Assembly: GCF_964031045.1 (NCBI RefSeq)
Contig: NZ_OZ034994.1
Span: 186,001 to 250,000 of the forward strand
Source: Spiroplasma endosymbiont of Aspidapion aeneum
Lineage (GTDB): Bacteria; Bacillota_I; Bacilli_A; Mycoplasmatales; Mycoplasmataceae
DNA: 64,000 bases
Direction of reading: 5' to 3'
Part shown: in pieces, positions 21,821 through 32,802 of the stretch
Layout of the letters: each line of letters starts with the position of its first letter
How positions within the stretch are numbered: the stretch's first letter is position 1
Position numbers and translations under genes: made by a program
The notes under the pieces: model-generated
The model's input: only the letters and a program-made list of their open reading frames with translations
What the model was told of the DNA's origin: nothing
Database searches by the model: none

Positions 21821-23065
21821 ATGGAAAAATATGTAGTTGAGCTATCCAATATTGTAAAAATATTTAATAAGGATTTAATTGTTTTGAAGGGTATTAACCT
21901 TAAGGTTTCATACGGTGATGTAATTGGAATAATTGGTCCTAAAAATTCTGGAAAAGGTGTTTTAGGAAAAATTATTGCGGGGGATGTTGCGCCTTCTTTA
22001 GGTAAATTATATTATGGTTTTGATAGTGTTTCACCAAACAACATTGGACTTCAATTCAGAGAGACATCTTGACCTGACGGATTTAGAGTAAAAGACATGA
22101 TTACTTTATATAAGGAGATTTACAATTTAGAAGATGAACAATGACTACAAAAACTTTACAGTATATTTAGAGTATCTGATTATTGAAATAACAAATTAAA
22201 TAAGGTAGATCCTTTGTGATTGCAACTATTTAATACTTTTTTAGCTTTTTTGCCAAAGCCAAAACTTATAATCATTGACGCCATATCCACAACCATTGGT
22301 GTTGATATAAGAAAAAATATTATTGATTTCATATTGAAATATATTGAAGAGAACGATGTTGCGGTCATCATCTTAGCTCCTGATAGTACAATGTTTAAAA
22401 GATTATGTAATAGAATCATTCTAATGGATGAGGGTGTTATAATAAAAGATGAAGTTATAGATTCTAAAGCTAGAGATAAAGTATATGAAGAATATCTTTT
22501 AGAATCTCTGAAATATATTGAAGAAAATAAATCAGAAAGAATTCTTAATCCAATTTATATGCCATATATAAAAAAATCTCTTGAATGCATTGAGATTTAT
22601 AAGGAACTTTATAAAAAATACATTCAATTGCATTTTGAAAACAGAAAATTAAAAACAAAGAAACTTTTACTTTCAATTAATAAATGAAAAAAAATACTTT
22701 TTTGAATAAATATTGTTTTGACTGACCTAGGTAAAAAAATAGAGACAATGAAGAGACATAATCAGATAAAGGTTGAGATTTCATATTTTGAAAAAGAATT
22801 TAAAAAATTTCAAAGGTATTATAATAAATCTGTAATTAGTTTTAAGTTGAGAAATGATATTAATAGTTTTTTAGAGGGGTCTTATGTATTTATAAATTTT
22901 ATATTAAAAGATTTAAAAGATTTCGAATTAGAAAAAACTAGAGTCCAGAAATTAGATATTATAAATAGCAAAGACAAAGAGTTAGAGAGATATAAGAAAA
23001 AAGTTATTCTTGAAGAAGAAAAAATATTGAAAAGATTTAATAGGCATACAAAGGCAAATAAGTAA
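21821..23065 (+). CDS. Degenerate ABC-type ATPase with C-terminal helical extension
   Basis: A 414-aa protein. Residues 1-215 follow the ABC nucleotide-binding fold, with Walker A-like GPKNSGKG (39-46) and Walker B-like LIIIDAIS (about 149-156). Key residues are altered: the Ser/Thr after the Walker A Lys is Gly46, the catalytic Glu after the Walker B Asp is Ala154, and no LSGGQ signature is seen in the expected place (around NKVDPLWLQ). Residues 235-414 are a charged helical/coiled-coil extension. The stop codon abuts the start of the first of two membrane proteins. It probably forms a complex with them; ATP hydrolysis is doubtful. Confidence 0.8.
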
Positions 23066-24037
23066 ATGTTTAGAGAAATAAAAAAAATATTTAAAATACT
23101 ATTTATTAATTATATTTCAGACTTGCTAGGATTATACACAGGTTGAGCTATAATTATTTTAACATTATTTGCTTGACTATTCTTTAAGGATACTTATGGA
23201 GTATCAGAGACTTATGATGCTTTTGTTACAGCATCCGCAATCGGTGTTTGTTGTGTAAGAATAAGTTTGTATAATTTTGCTAGAACAATATTCATTTTCA
23301 AAAATGATAATATTTTCGATAGATGGATTTTTTCAGGTGTTAAAAAGATTAGTATAGCACTTGCTTTTATAATATTTAATTTTATATTATGCACACTATT
23401 ATCATTGACATTGATAGCTATATCTTCTTGTTTTGAATCTCAAAGATATTCTATTAGAGATATGAATGTACCTGTATTCTTACTCGGTTACATTATGATG
23501 GTTTTTACATGCCAATTAATAGGATTTATTGCTGGAATGTATATATTTAATTCATATGAATGAGTTGTTACATTTGGTCTTTTTAATTATTTTGTTTCAA
23601 TTTATTTATTAGGACTAGGTATACCATATAATATATTAGAGCAATATCGTTTCTTATATTGAATAGGATATTTATTAATACAAAGGCCTGCAATAATGTT
23701 AATGGATGTTGGATGAGTTAATGCCGAAAATATGCAATTTACATACAATAATATAACACACTCTTTTGGATATGGTGAAAATATTTATTATTTACTGGCT
23801 AATTTGTTTATATTTATAATTATCTTACTCGGTGCTCTAATATTTTTAAATATTTGAAAATATTCATTTAAACAAAAAGAGAGTTTACTTTTTATAAATG
23901 AATATCTACAAAAATTAAGACATGATCTTGATTTTCTTGAATCCAAACAAGAAATTAAGGAATATTTAAAAAATCATTCAATCACAAATAGATTACACAA
24001 CAATAAAAAGGCTACGAATAATGTTAAAAGAAAATAA
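23066..24037 (+). CDS. ABC-2-like membrane protein, first of a pair
   Basis: A 323-aa protein with about six hydrophobic segments (roughly residues 15-37, 50-62, 90-115, 130-165, 170-200, 250-275) and a charged C-terminal tail with coiled-coil character. This matches the permease layout of ABC-2 exporters, but no diagnostic motif is seen. Its ATG follows the stop of the ATPase-like gene directly, and the next membrane gene begins inside its last codons (17-nt overlap), so the three are translationally coupled. Substrate unknown. Confidence 0.7.
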
Positions 24038-24995
24038 AGCATTTATAAAGGATAAAAAATGATTCTCAATAGTACATTTTTATTTTAAGTATGCAACAAC
24101 ATCATATTTCTTTTCCCCAATAAAATGTTTCATTGGATTTTTTGTTATATTATTGGTATTAAATATGTGACTTATTACGCATAGTGTAGATTATTTTGTT
24201 GTACCAAGTTGTGTGTGTGTTGGGATGATTAGGAATACCACACAACTATTTTTTCTTCAATTAAAGCAATACCGTGAAAGTTGTTTACACGCTAGAATTA
24301 AATATATAAAAAAAACACTTGCCCCATATATTGGTTTTATGTTATCAAATTTATTAATTAATATTATAATAATTTTATTAACATTAGGAAATGCCTTTAT
24401 CTATAAATCTCAAAGAGATTTACTCGGGAATATTAATTGATTTTACTTTATTTTTGGAATATTATTATTGTGATTATTGCTAATATCTATGGCATATTCC
24501 TTATATATTTATTCTCGAAATCTTTTAGCTTCATATTGTATTTCAATTACATTTTATATTTTTGCTGTTTATTATTTAGGTTGTGCTTATCCATATTATG
24601 TAATTAAGGAGTATGCATTTATAGATAATGCAATGTATTTCTTTCCTCCGAAATATATTGTGAATGTTGTGCAAGCAAGTTATGTAAACGCAACTGATTT
24701 ATATTTTGTCTTTTATAAAAGTAATAAATCAATCTCTGTTGATTATGGAATGGGACATAACATTTGGTATCCGATATTAATATCAATTGGATTTATATTG
24801 TTGCTATCATTTTTAACTATTTTAAAATGAAAAATAAATAATATTAAGGCACAAAGCAATTTTATTAATATTAATTCTATTAAAAATATCCAAGATAAAT
24901 ACCAAAAAAAAATAGCTCAATGCTTAACAATAGATGAAGTTAATATTATACATAATAATTTTAAAGAAAATTTTGAAAATAAGACAAGCAAATAA
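24021..24995 (+). CDS. ABC-2-like membrane protein, second of a pair
   Basis: A 324-aa protein with about six membrane segments and a hydrophilic C-terminus ending in an Asn/Lys-rich helix, the same plan as the preceding gene, which it overlaps by 17 nt in another frame. Likely the second half of a heterodimeric permease. Trp is always TGA where seen (for example KDKKWFS). The last gene of the unit; the next gene starts 62 nt downstream. Confidence 0.7.
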
Positions 24996-25057
24996 GATAA
25001 TTATATTAGTTATTATTATGAATATTGTATAATAAATATATTAGAAAGATTTATAAA

Positions 25058-26698
25058 GTGAGTCATATTAAAAATAATCAGTTTAAATCAGGGAACAATA
25101 AAATTTTAAATAATATTCCGAGCAAGAATGATAATGAGTTAACAAAGGATAGATGATACCATAAATTAAGAGTACCAAGTGCAATGCTTATTATTCTTAT
25201 GCTTATAGGGTTGATCGTTGTTATTTCATGAATTTTACACTATTCAGGGGTTACAACTTCATATTACGATTCTGATTCAAAAAGTTCTGTATCAGTAAAA
25301 GTAAAGGCGCTTGGTATAATTGATATTTTTTATGAGCCGTTCGTAGGTTTTCAAAACACTTCAGATATAATTATTTTTATGTTTTCAATTGGTGCATTTA
25401 TTAATATTGTTGTTGCTTCTAAATCGTTAGAAGCTGGTACACAAAGAATATTAAAAAAAATGAAAGGTAGAGAAGTGTTAGCGATAATTCCGCTGATGCT
25501 ATTTTTCTCTTTGTGTGGAACTGTTGAGGGAATGTGTGAGGAATCCCTTGGTTTTTACATTATATGTGTTCCAATAATGCTTTTAATAGGTTTTGATACT
25601 GTTACAGGTTTCTTGATTGTATTTCTTGGAGCAGGAGTTGGTGTAATGTGTGCTACAATTGATCCGTTTGCTGTTTCTACAGCTGTAAAAGCGTTAAATT
25701 CAGCTGCTCCAAATAATCATAATTTGTTCACTGAAGGAACTGGATTAATTTGAAGAATTGTATCATGGTTGGTATTAACGTCTTCAACTATAACATACGT
25801 TATGTTTAGAGCACTTAAAATTAGAAAAAATCCCCAACTGTCTGTTTCGTTTTCAACTCTTGAAGAAGATAAAAAATTTTTTTTATCAAATAATATTGAA
25901 GAAATAGAAATGACATGAAAAAGAAAATTAAATCTTGTAATTTTTATTGGCGCATTTATAATGATGATTATATATATAATCCCATGGGATTCAATTTTAG
26001 GAATTGATTATTTTGCAAATTCTGGAAAATGAGTGAATAATAATTTGCCATTTATTACTGGAGTTATTCCTGGTTTTGGAGATGGTAATGATAACTTCTT
26101 AATTGTTGGTAGTTTTTTCCTAATAGCATCAATAATATTGGGATTTATTAACACTCTCGGGGAAGAGGAATTTTTAAGACTTTTTATGGAAGGTGCAAAA
26201 GGTATTCTCTCTGTATCATTAATTATAGCTATGAGTTCTGGTTTAAATCAATCATTATCAGACTCCAATATTAAATGAATCGTAATTGGTGGTGTTGGTG
26301 ATACTATAAACAGCATACATTTTGTTGTTCTTAAAATTATTGTAATTTTTATATTATTTATATTAATTTCATTTTTACTCCCATCTACATCTGGTTTTGC
26401 TAATACTGTTTTACCATTAACAATAAATTCATTGTTAATTAGTGGTGCTAATGGCCCTGAGTTAAGTTCAATTGCTCCAAATATTATTTTAGCATTTGTA
26501 ATGGCAAATGGGCTTGTGAATTTATTTACACCACTGTCAGGTGTAATATTTGGAGGTTTAGAGTTGTGCAGACTTACATATAAACAATTTTGACAGTTTA
26601 TGTGAAAAATTATTTTAGGTCTTTTTGTTCTATGTTTAATAATGTTAATTATTGGAACTTTATTAGTAGATTCTAACATATTGCCTAAAAATATATAG
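25058..26698 (+). CDS. YfcC / C4-dicarboxylate carrier family membrane transporter
   Basis: A 546-aa transporter of the YfcC/DcuC-like family. After a ~35-residue hydrophilic N-terminus there are about 12 hydrophobic segments; MFSIGAFINIVVASKSLEAG, EESLGFYIICVPIML, FLGAGVGVMCATIDPFAVS and LPSTSGFANTVLP match family blocks. In other Firmicutes relatives move peptides, citrulline/arginine or dicarboxylates; the substrate here is not known. GTG at 25058 is the first usable start: no ATG occurs before the first membrane helix. A short hairpin follows the stop. Confidence 0.82.
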
Positions 26699-26768
26699 TA
26701 TTTTTTATACAAAAAATAATTTAGGATCAATTTAATATCAATTTATAAGAAAATAATATTTTGGTTGC

Positions 26769-26810
26769 AAAAAATAATCACAATAGCGGAGTGCTAGTGA
26801 TCATTTTTTT
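26769..26810 (+). terminator. Probable terminator after the YfcC-like gene
   Basis: An imperfect hairpin (aataatcac-aa-tagc with gctagtgatcatt, two-base bulge) runs into seven T residues. Confidence 0.6.
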
Positions 26811-27142
26811 AATTACCAATTTTATAATTAGAAAAAAATATTTAAAAACTATTTTATAAGATGCTAAAATTAATTTTAATTACTTTTTTAGCAATTTTTA
26901 ATTGCGAGAAAGTGTACTTACCACATAATTATTCGCAGAGTTTTTAGGCATATAAGGTGATGTAATTAAATTTTAATTTTTACTAAATTTTACCATCAAT
27001 AAGTTTATCTCTCTTTAATAAACGTTTTCTAAAGTATTTTATTATTTTTTTATGTTAAAAAATCATTTGATACAACACCTAATAATTTTGGTAAAAAAAT
27101 CATTTTTATGGTAAAATATTATTGTTTATATAAAGGGGAAAT
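26811..27142. other. AT-rich spacer with promoter of tpiA
   Basis: About 330 nt without a reading frame. The only signal seen is a possible promoter close to tpiA: TTGGTA at 27088-27093 and TAAAAT at 27112-27117, an 18-nt spacer, followed by AAGGGG before the ATG. Confidence 0.5.
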
Positions 27143-27895
27143 ATGAGAAAAAAAGTAATATTTGGAAACTGAAAAATGTTTAAAACAAATAAGGAGGCTA
27201 TTGAATTTATTCAAGATGCGGAAAATAAATTAAAATTACCAAACAATTATGTGGCAGGTATAGCAGCGCCATTTACTGCATTAAGTGACTTAAAAAAAGT
27301 GTCAAAGAACATTATCATATGTGCACAAAATTGCCATTTTAAAACAAATGGTGCTTACACTGGCGAAATTTCTATTCCAATGCTAAAAGGGATAGGGATA
27401 ACACATGTTATTATAGGACACTCTGAAAGAAGAGAGATGTTTGCAGAAACAAGTGAAACTGTTAACGAAAAATTAAAATCTCTTTTAAATGAAGGTCTAA
27501 CACCAGTATTTTGTTGTGGTGAAAGTTTAGAAATTTATGAGTCTAAAAAAACAATTGATTTTATTAAAGAACAAATAATAAAAGGATTTAAGGATATTAA
27601 AGATTCTGATGCAGAAAAAGTTATTGTTGCTTATGAACCAATATGAGCAATAGGAACTGGTAAGACAGCCTCACCAGAACAAGCTCAGGATGTTATTAAA
27701 AGTATAAGGGATATATTATCAAATATTTATACAAAAGATGTAGCTTCAAAAATTATCATTCAGTATGGTGGAAGTGTAAATCCAAAAAATGTAAATAATA
27801 TTTTATCACAACCAGATATAGACGGTGCATTAGTAGGTGGTTCTAGTATTGAAGTATCATCATTCTTGGAGTTATTTAAAACAAATGAAAAATAA
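27143..27895 (+). CDS. tpiA: Triosephosphate isomerase
   Basis: Interconverts DHAP and glyceraldehyde-3-phosphate. It is 250 aa with FGNWKMFKT at the start, IGHSERREMF (catalytic His), VAYEPIWAIGTGKTA (catalytic Glu and loop 6) and IQYGGSVNPKN plus GALVGGSS at the end. AAAGGGG lies 5 nt before the ATG. It overlaps the next gene by 11 nt. DHAP from RhaD would enter glycolysis here. Confidence 0.96.
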
Positions 27896-28724
27896 TATTC
27901 AACTAATTGCCTTGGATATGGACGGCACTTCATTTCATAGGGCCGGAGGTATAGTTGACCATAATATTCAACCGATAAAAAAAGCAGAAGAGCAAGGTGT
28001 GAAAGTAGTATTTGTGACAGGGCGACCATTAAATTGTGATCTAAATAACGATTTATTTAAACACGATATGGTAAATAATGATACTCTAATTGTTGGATTT
28101 AACGGTGCACTAATTAAAAATTTATTAACAAATGAGGTCCTACATCAAGAAGTAATAAAAAAAGACATAGTTAACAAAGTATTTAAAGCAGCAAAGAAAT
28201 ATAAAGATGGTAGTATATCTCTATGGTGTTATCTTATTGATGAATTTACTGCAGTTGTTAATAAACCAATTAAAGGTGATTCTTATCTTGAGGGTGAAAA
28301 TCGCTTTTTAAAAGGAAATGCTATAGTATATCACGATGATATGAAATTAACTGATGCTTATAAATTCATTATTGGAACAAATGAAGAGGGATTTATTAAA
28401 GATCTTAATAATCTGGGGCTAACTTTTTATGGCCAACTAGGAAAAAACTCAGAGGTAGTTTCAACAGAGGCAAGCAAAGGAAAGGCCTTAGAGTATTTAT
28501 CAAAGAAATATAATATTTCACCAAAAAATATGTTATCTGTAGGTGATGCAGAAAATGACATTCCAATGTTAGAATATACAGATTTTTCATTTGCACCAAG
28601 TAATGCAAGTGAAAAAACAAAACAGTCAGCAAAGTTTGTTTGTGATCTTTCAAATACTGAAGGTGCAATTGCCAAAATTATCGAAGACTTTGTAATTGAA
28701 GGAGAAAATAAAAATGAAAACTAA
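27885..28724 (+). CDS. HAD-superfamily Cof-type phosphatase
   Basis: A 279-aa haloacid-dehalogenase-like hydrolase of the Cof (IIB cap) subfamily. Motif I is LDMDGTS near residue 10, motif II VTGRP near 44, motif III Lys in SKGKALEYL and motif IV VGDAENDIPMLEY. Such enzymes dephosphorylate sugar phosphates or cofactors; the substrate is unknown. It starts inside the end of tpiA and overlaps gpmI by 11 nt, so it is translated with the glycolytic genes. Confidence 0.9.
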   Translation: MKNNIQLIALDMDGTSFHRAGGIVDHNIQPIKKAEEQGVKVVFVTGRPLNCDLNNDLFKHDMVNNDTLIVGFNGALIKNLLTNEVLHQEVIKKDIVNKVFKAAKKYKDGSISLWCYLIDEFTAVVNKPIKGDSYLEGENRFLKGNAIVYHDDMKLTDAYKFIIGTNEEGFIKDLNNLGLTFYGQLGKNSEVVSTEASKGKALEYLSKKYNISPKNMLSVGDAENDIPMLEYTDFSFAPSNASEKTKQSAKFVCDLSNTEGAIAKIIEDFVIEGENKNEN

Positions 28725-30300
28725 AAAACCTATTGTATTAGCTATATTAGATGGATGAGGTATTGAAAAAAGCGGAAAAGGTAATGCTATTAGTGAGGCA
28801 AACATGGAATTTGTTGAAGAATTGAAAAAAAAATATCCATGAGTTAAAGCGCATGCAAGCGGGGAGTGAGTTGGTCTTCCAGAGGGACAAATGGGAAACT
28901 CAGAGGTTGGGCATATTCATCTTGGTGCTGGAAGAATTAAGTATGAGTCTTTGTCGTTAATTAATAAAATAATTGCTGATGGTAAATTTGATGATAACTA
29001 TGAGGTGAAATCTGCAATTGAAAATTGTAAAAAAAATAATTCAGCATTTCATATCATGGGTTTATTTTCTGATGGTGGTGTTCATTCACATATGAAACAT
29101 ATGTTTGCAATATATGAGGCTTGTGCAAAGAAAGGTTTGAAAGAAATATATATTCATTTATTTACAGATGGAAGAGATACTAGCCCAAAAGCGGCAATTG
29201 AATATACCAAACAATTACAAACATTAATAAGTAAATATAATGTTGGAGAAGTTGCTTCAATTTCGGGTCGTTTTTTTTCCATGGATAGAGATAAAAGATT
29301 TGAAAGAACAGCGGAGGGTTACAAATCTTTAGTTACAAGAACAACAAAGAATTATTTTTCAGATCCAATTGCTTATATTAATGAACAATACAAAAATAAT
29401 AAGGATGATGAAGGTATTATTCCAGCATACAATATAAATACTAAAAATGGTTATATTAAACAAAAAGATTCAGTATTTTTTGCAAATTTTAGACCAGATC
29501 GAGCAATTCAATTGGCGAGTATAATTACAAATAAAGATTATATTGGGTGAAAAGATAAGTCATTTGAGGAATTACCATTTGTAGGAAACGATATTTATTT
29601 TGTTTCAATGATGGAATATTCAGAATCTATAAAATCAAAGCACATAGCTTTTAAACCAATTGAGGTTATTAATGGTTTAGGTGAATGATTGGCTGAAAAT
29701 GATTATAAACAATTAAGAATAGCAGAAACTGAGAAAATTGCTCATGTGACATTTTTCTTTGATGGTGGAAAAGATTACTTTAAAAATGGTCTAGCAACCC
29801 AAGAAGAAATATTAATAAAAAATGCAAGTATTGCACTAATTCCATCTCCAAAAGTTGAAACTTATGATTTAAAACCAGAAATGTCAGCGGTAGAAATTAC
29901 TAATAAATTAATTAATGAGATTGATAAAAAGGAATATGATGTAATAGTTTTAAATTTTGCAAATTGTGATATGGTTGGACACACCGGTGTATTAGAGGCT
30001 GCAATAAAAGCTGTTAAAACAATTGATAATCAACTTAAGAGAATATATGATGCAAGTGAAAGAAATGGATATACAATGATAATAACAGCAGATCACGGTA
30101 ACGCAGAAGTTATGATTGATGATGAAGGGGGTCCAAATAAAAAACACACAAATAAATTGGTTCCAATTATTATTACAGATAAAACATTAAAATTACGGGA
30201 AGAAAACCCAGCAATAGCAGATGTGGCACCAACAATTTTAGAAATAATTGGGTCTCCAATTCCAAAAGAAATGACTCAGAAAAGTTTGATTATAAAATAA
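28714..30300 (+). CDS. gpmI: 2,3-bisphosphoglycerate-independent phosphoglycerate mutase
   Basis: Glycolytic conversion of 3- to 2-phosphoglycerate. A 528-aa alkaline-phosphatase-like metalloenzyme: LAILDGWG (metal), GQMGNSEVGHIHLGAGR with the phosphoacceptor Ser63, HLFTDGRDTSP, FFANFRPDRAIQL, NCDMVGHTG and ITADHGNAEVM (metal ligands). AAGGAGA precedes the ATG, inside the last codons of the HAD gene. Ends before a long bidirectional terminator. Confidence 0.96.
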
Positions 30301-30311
30301 ATTACTAAATA

Positions 30312-30355
30312 TAGCTATAAAAAAACCATTACAAGTAATGGTTTTTTTATAGCTA
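30312..30355. terminator. Bidirectional terminator between gpmI and the J-domain gene
   Basis: A perfect 21-bp inverted repeat with a 2-nt loop, A run on one side and T run on the other, between two convergent genes. The stop codon of the minus-strand gene lies in the palindrome. Confidence 0.93.
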
Positions 30356-30742
30356 ATTTTTCTTTTTCATAGTTTCTAAAATAGTATCATAAGCTGCATT
30401 AATTTCTGCCATTTTTTGTTGTGCGTTTGCAGATTTGTTTTTATCTGGGTGATTTTCTTTTGCAAGTTGTCTATATGCTTTTTTCACATCATCTGCACTT
30501 GCTCCTTCTCTTAAACCAAGAGTTTGATATGCTTTAGATAATCTTTGCCCTTCATCTGCTTGTTGGTACTGTTGATAATTATTTTGATAGTGTTGGTTAT
30601 ACTCTTCATTTTTTCGATATCTTTGATTTTGTCTTCCAATTCCAAATATACCAGTTATTAGTCAATAAAGAAAAACATAGTATAAAACTTTCCCAGCAAA
30701 CCAAAATATCATCATTATAAACATTAATACATCATCGTTCAA
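30353..30742 (-). CDS. Membrane-anchored J-domain protein
   Basis: A short protein (129 aa from TTG, 123 aa from the ATG at 30724). One or two hydrophobic segments at the N-terminus (residues ~5-35), a Gln/Tyr-rich linker, and a C-terminal J-domain with the HPD motif (ENHPDKNKS) preceded by ADDVKKAYRQLA. It would recruit DnaK at the membrane. TTG is chosen because AGGGTAAG lies upstream and an in-frame stop lies just before it; the ATG has no ribosome binding site. It follows the reductase gene by 19 nt. Confidence 0.82.
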
Positions 30743-30761
30743 CTTATCTTACCCTTGCTTT

Positions 30762-31733
30762 CTATCAGCCTATAACTCTTGCAGATTTTCTAATTTCTTT
30801 TTCAATATTAAGAACCGCTTTTTCAGATTCATATTGAGTTGAAAGTATATTCCATATTTTTCCCTTGTAACTACAACAATCTCCAGCAGCATATATATAT
30901 GGTCTTGATGTTAGATTATTTTCATTAACTACAATCCTCTTTCTCTCATCGAGAACTAAGTCTTCTAAGCCTTTTAGTGCACATTTTTTTGCAATAAAAC
31001 CATATGCTATAATAATTTTATCACACTTTATTCATTTTTCTTCTTTATTTTTATTATTTCTTATTAATATCGATTTTATACAATTATTTATTATTTCTTT
31101 GTCAACCACAACTCAATCTGCAAATATGTTGACTTTATTTTTTACCATTTTGTCTATTTCTGCCTGGGTTGTTCTAAATTCTTCTCTTCTATGTACTAAA
31201 TATACATCTTTCGTAAAATTAACTATTTCATTTGCAAAATCAATAGCACTATTACCCCCGCCAAGTATAATAACTTTTCTATTAGCAAACTGTGACAAAT
31301 CCTTAACATTATAAATTATGTTGTCATATTCAAAATCATCCGCCCTAATTGGTTCTAATTGGCCAGCGCCCAAACATAATAATATTCTTATAAAATTAAC
31401 TTTTTTAGTATTTGAAAATGTTACATTAAATGTTTTTTCATATTTTTCATCATTAATAGTTTCAATATTATCAATTCCTAAATTTGGTAAAAATTTTAAA
31501 TTCTTTTGATTTTTTATGTTTTCATTCATATTATTAACTAGATTTTTTGCTATAATATCATTGATAAACGGTAGGTTTGATATTGTTTTTTCTGGATAAA
31601 ATTTTGAGATTTGTCCACCAATATCATTACTCGTTTCAATCATTATTGTTTTTAAATTATTTTTGCTGGCAACCCTTGAAGCATGCAATCCAGTAGCTCC
31701 GGCACCAACAACTAATAGGTCATATTTTTCCAT
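30762..31733 (-). CDS. TrxB-like ferredoxin/flavodoxin-NADP reductase
   Basis: A 323-aa two-domain flavoprotein. FAD motif GAGATGLHASRVA near residue 10, NADP motif LGGGNSAIDFANE near 160, YAAGDC near 285. It lacks the CxxC pair of thioredoxin reductase (the stretch LCLGAGQLEP-...-VIILGGGNS has none), so it belongs to the ferredoxin-NADP reductase group (YumC-like) rather than being a true TrxB. TGA reads Trp several times, including the last residue. The J-domain gene follows in the same direction. Confidence 0.87.
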
Positions 31734-31795
31734 AGTTGCTCCAATGTAACTCTATTAAATATTATAATGAAAATAAAAGAAAATAGGTGGTTATT

Positions 31796-32200
31796 TTGTT
31801 AATTAAGAATGTAGAAAATTTAGAAACTGTTTATAAACGCATAAAAAAGAGAAATTGAAAAAACACTGTAATTCTATTACATGGACGACTTGGGGCAGGA
31901 AAAACAACGTTTACTAAATATATATTAAAGAGAATTGGTGTAAAAGAGACTATATCATCACCAACATTTAATATTGTAAATCAATATGAAGTGGAAGGAT
32001 TATCTATAAATCATGTAGATTTTTTTCGTTTGACAAAACCAATAAGTGAAGATGTTGACCTGGTGCAGGAATTAATGAAAGATAGATTATCAATTATTGA
32101 ATGGTCAGAAAATGTCGAATTGGATTATACTGGCTATGATATTATTGAAATTCACATTAAAATTATTGATGAGAATTGCCGCGAGTTTTTAATATGGTAA
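31796..32200 (+). CDS. tsaE: tRNA threonylcarbamoyladenosine biosynthesis ATPase TsaE
   Basis: P-loop ATPase of the complex that makes t6A37 in tRNAs reading ANN codons. It is 134 aa with Walker A HGRLGAGKTT (residues 29-38), SSPTFNIVNQYE and VDFFRL, and LSIIEWSE matching the family's IEW block. The start is TTG at 31796, preceded by AGGTGG at 31785-31790 with 5-nt spacing; no ATG is available before the P-loop. It overlaps tsaB by 7 nt. Confidence 0.92.
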
Positions 32201-32778
32201 GAGATTTATTTATAGACACTACTAATAATTGTATCCTCCTAATATATGAGGAAGATAATATCATTATTGATACTTATTTTGAGAACAATTTAACTAAGGT
32301 TAGTGATATAGTAAATCAAAAAATTGATGATTTATTAGAAAAAAATAAAACAAGATTAAGAGATATTAATAACTTTTTTGTTGTTAAAGGGCCCGGCACA
32401 TTCACAGGTGTAAAGGTTGGCATAACTGTGGCAAAGACATGTAAAATGCTCAACAATAATATTAGGATATTTTTGATCTCATCTTTACAATTGATGAGTG
32501 GAATCAAAGCTACAATGGCTGTATTGGATGCAAGGTCAAATAAAAGCTATGTAGGAGTTTATATTGATGGCAAACCATATTTTCCAGACCAGGTTCTTGA
32601 TAATAATATGCTTGAAGATTTTTATAGTAATTGTAAAAATATTTTAAAAAATATCAAATATGTTAAAAATTATGATAGTATTTTATTAGTAGAAAATTTT
32701 AAGTCAATAAAACATCTACTAAATGAGATTGAAAATATAGATTTACTTGTTCCTTTGTACATTAAGCAATATACATAA
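32194..32778 (+). CDS. tsaB: t6A biosynthesis protein TsaB
   Basis: Partner of TsaD/TsaE in t6A synthesis. It is 194 aa, shorter than many TsaB proteins (about 230), with FIDTTNN at the start, VKGPGTFTGVKVGITVAK (the family GPGSFTGLRIG block) and SSLQLM, then AVLDARSNKSYVGVY. Starts in the last codons of tsaE, so the two are coupled. Confidence 0.92.
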   Translation: MVRDLFIDTTNNCILLIYEEDNIIIDTYFENNLTKVSDIVNQKIDDLLEKNKTRLRDINNFFVVKGPGTFTGVKVGITVAKTCKMLNNNIRIFLISSLQLMSGIKATMAVLDARSNKSYVGVYIDGKPYFPDQVLDNNMLEDFYSNCKNILKNIKYVKNYDSILLVENFKSIKHLLNEIENIDLLVPLYIKQYT

Positions 32779-32802
32779 CAAAATCTTATTAGGAGAAAAT
32801 AT

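Noticed and set aside
30762-31733. True thioredoxin reductase
   Set aside because: No CxxC redox motif is present; a ferredoxin/flavodoxin-NADP reductase is more likely.
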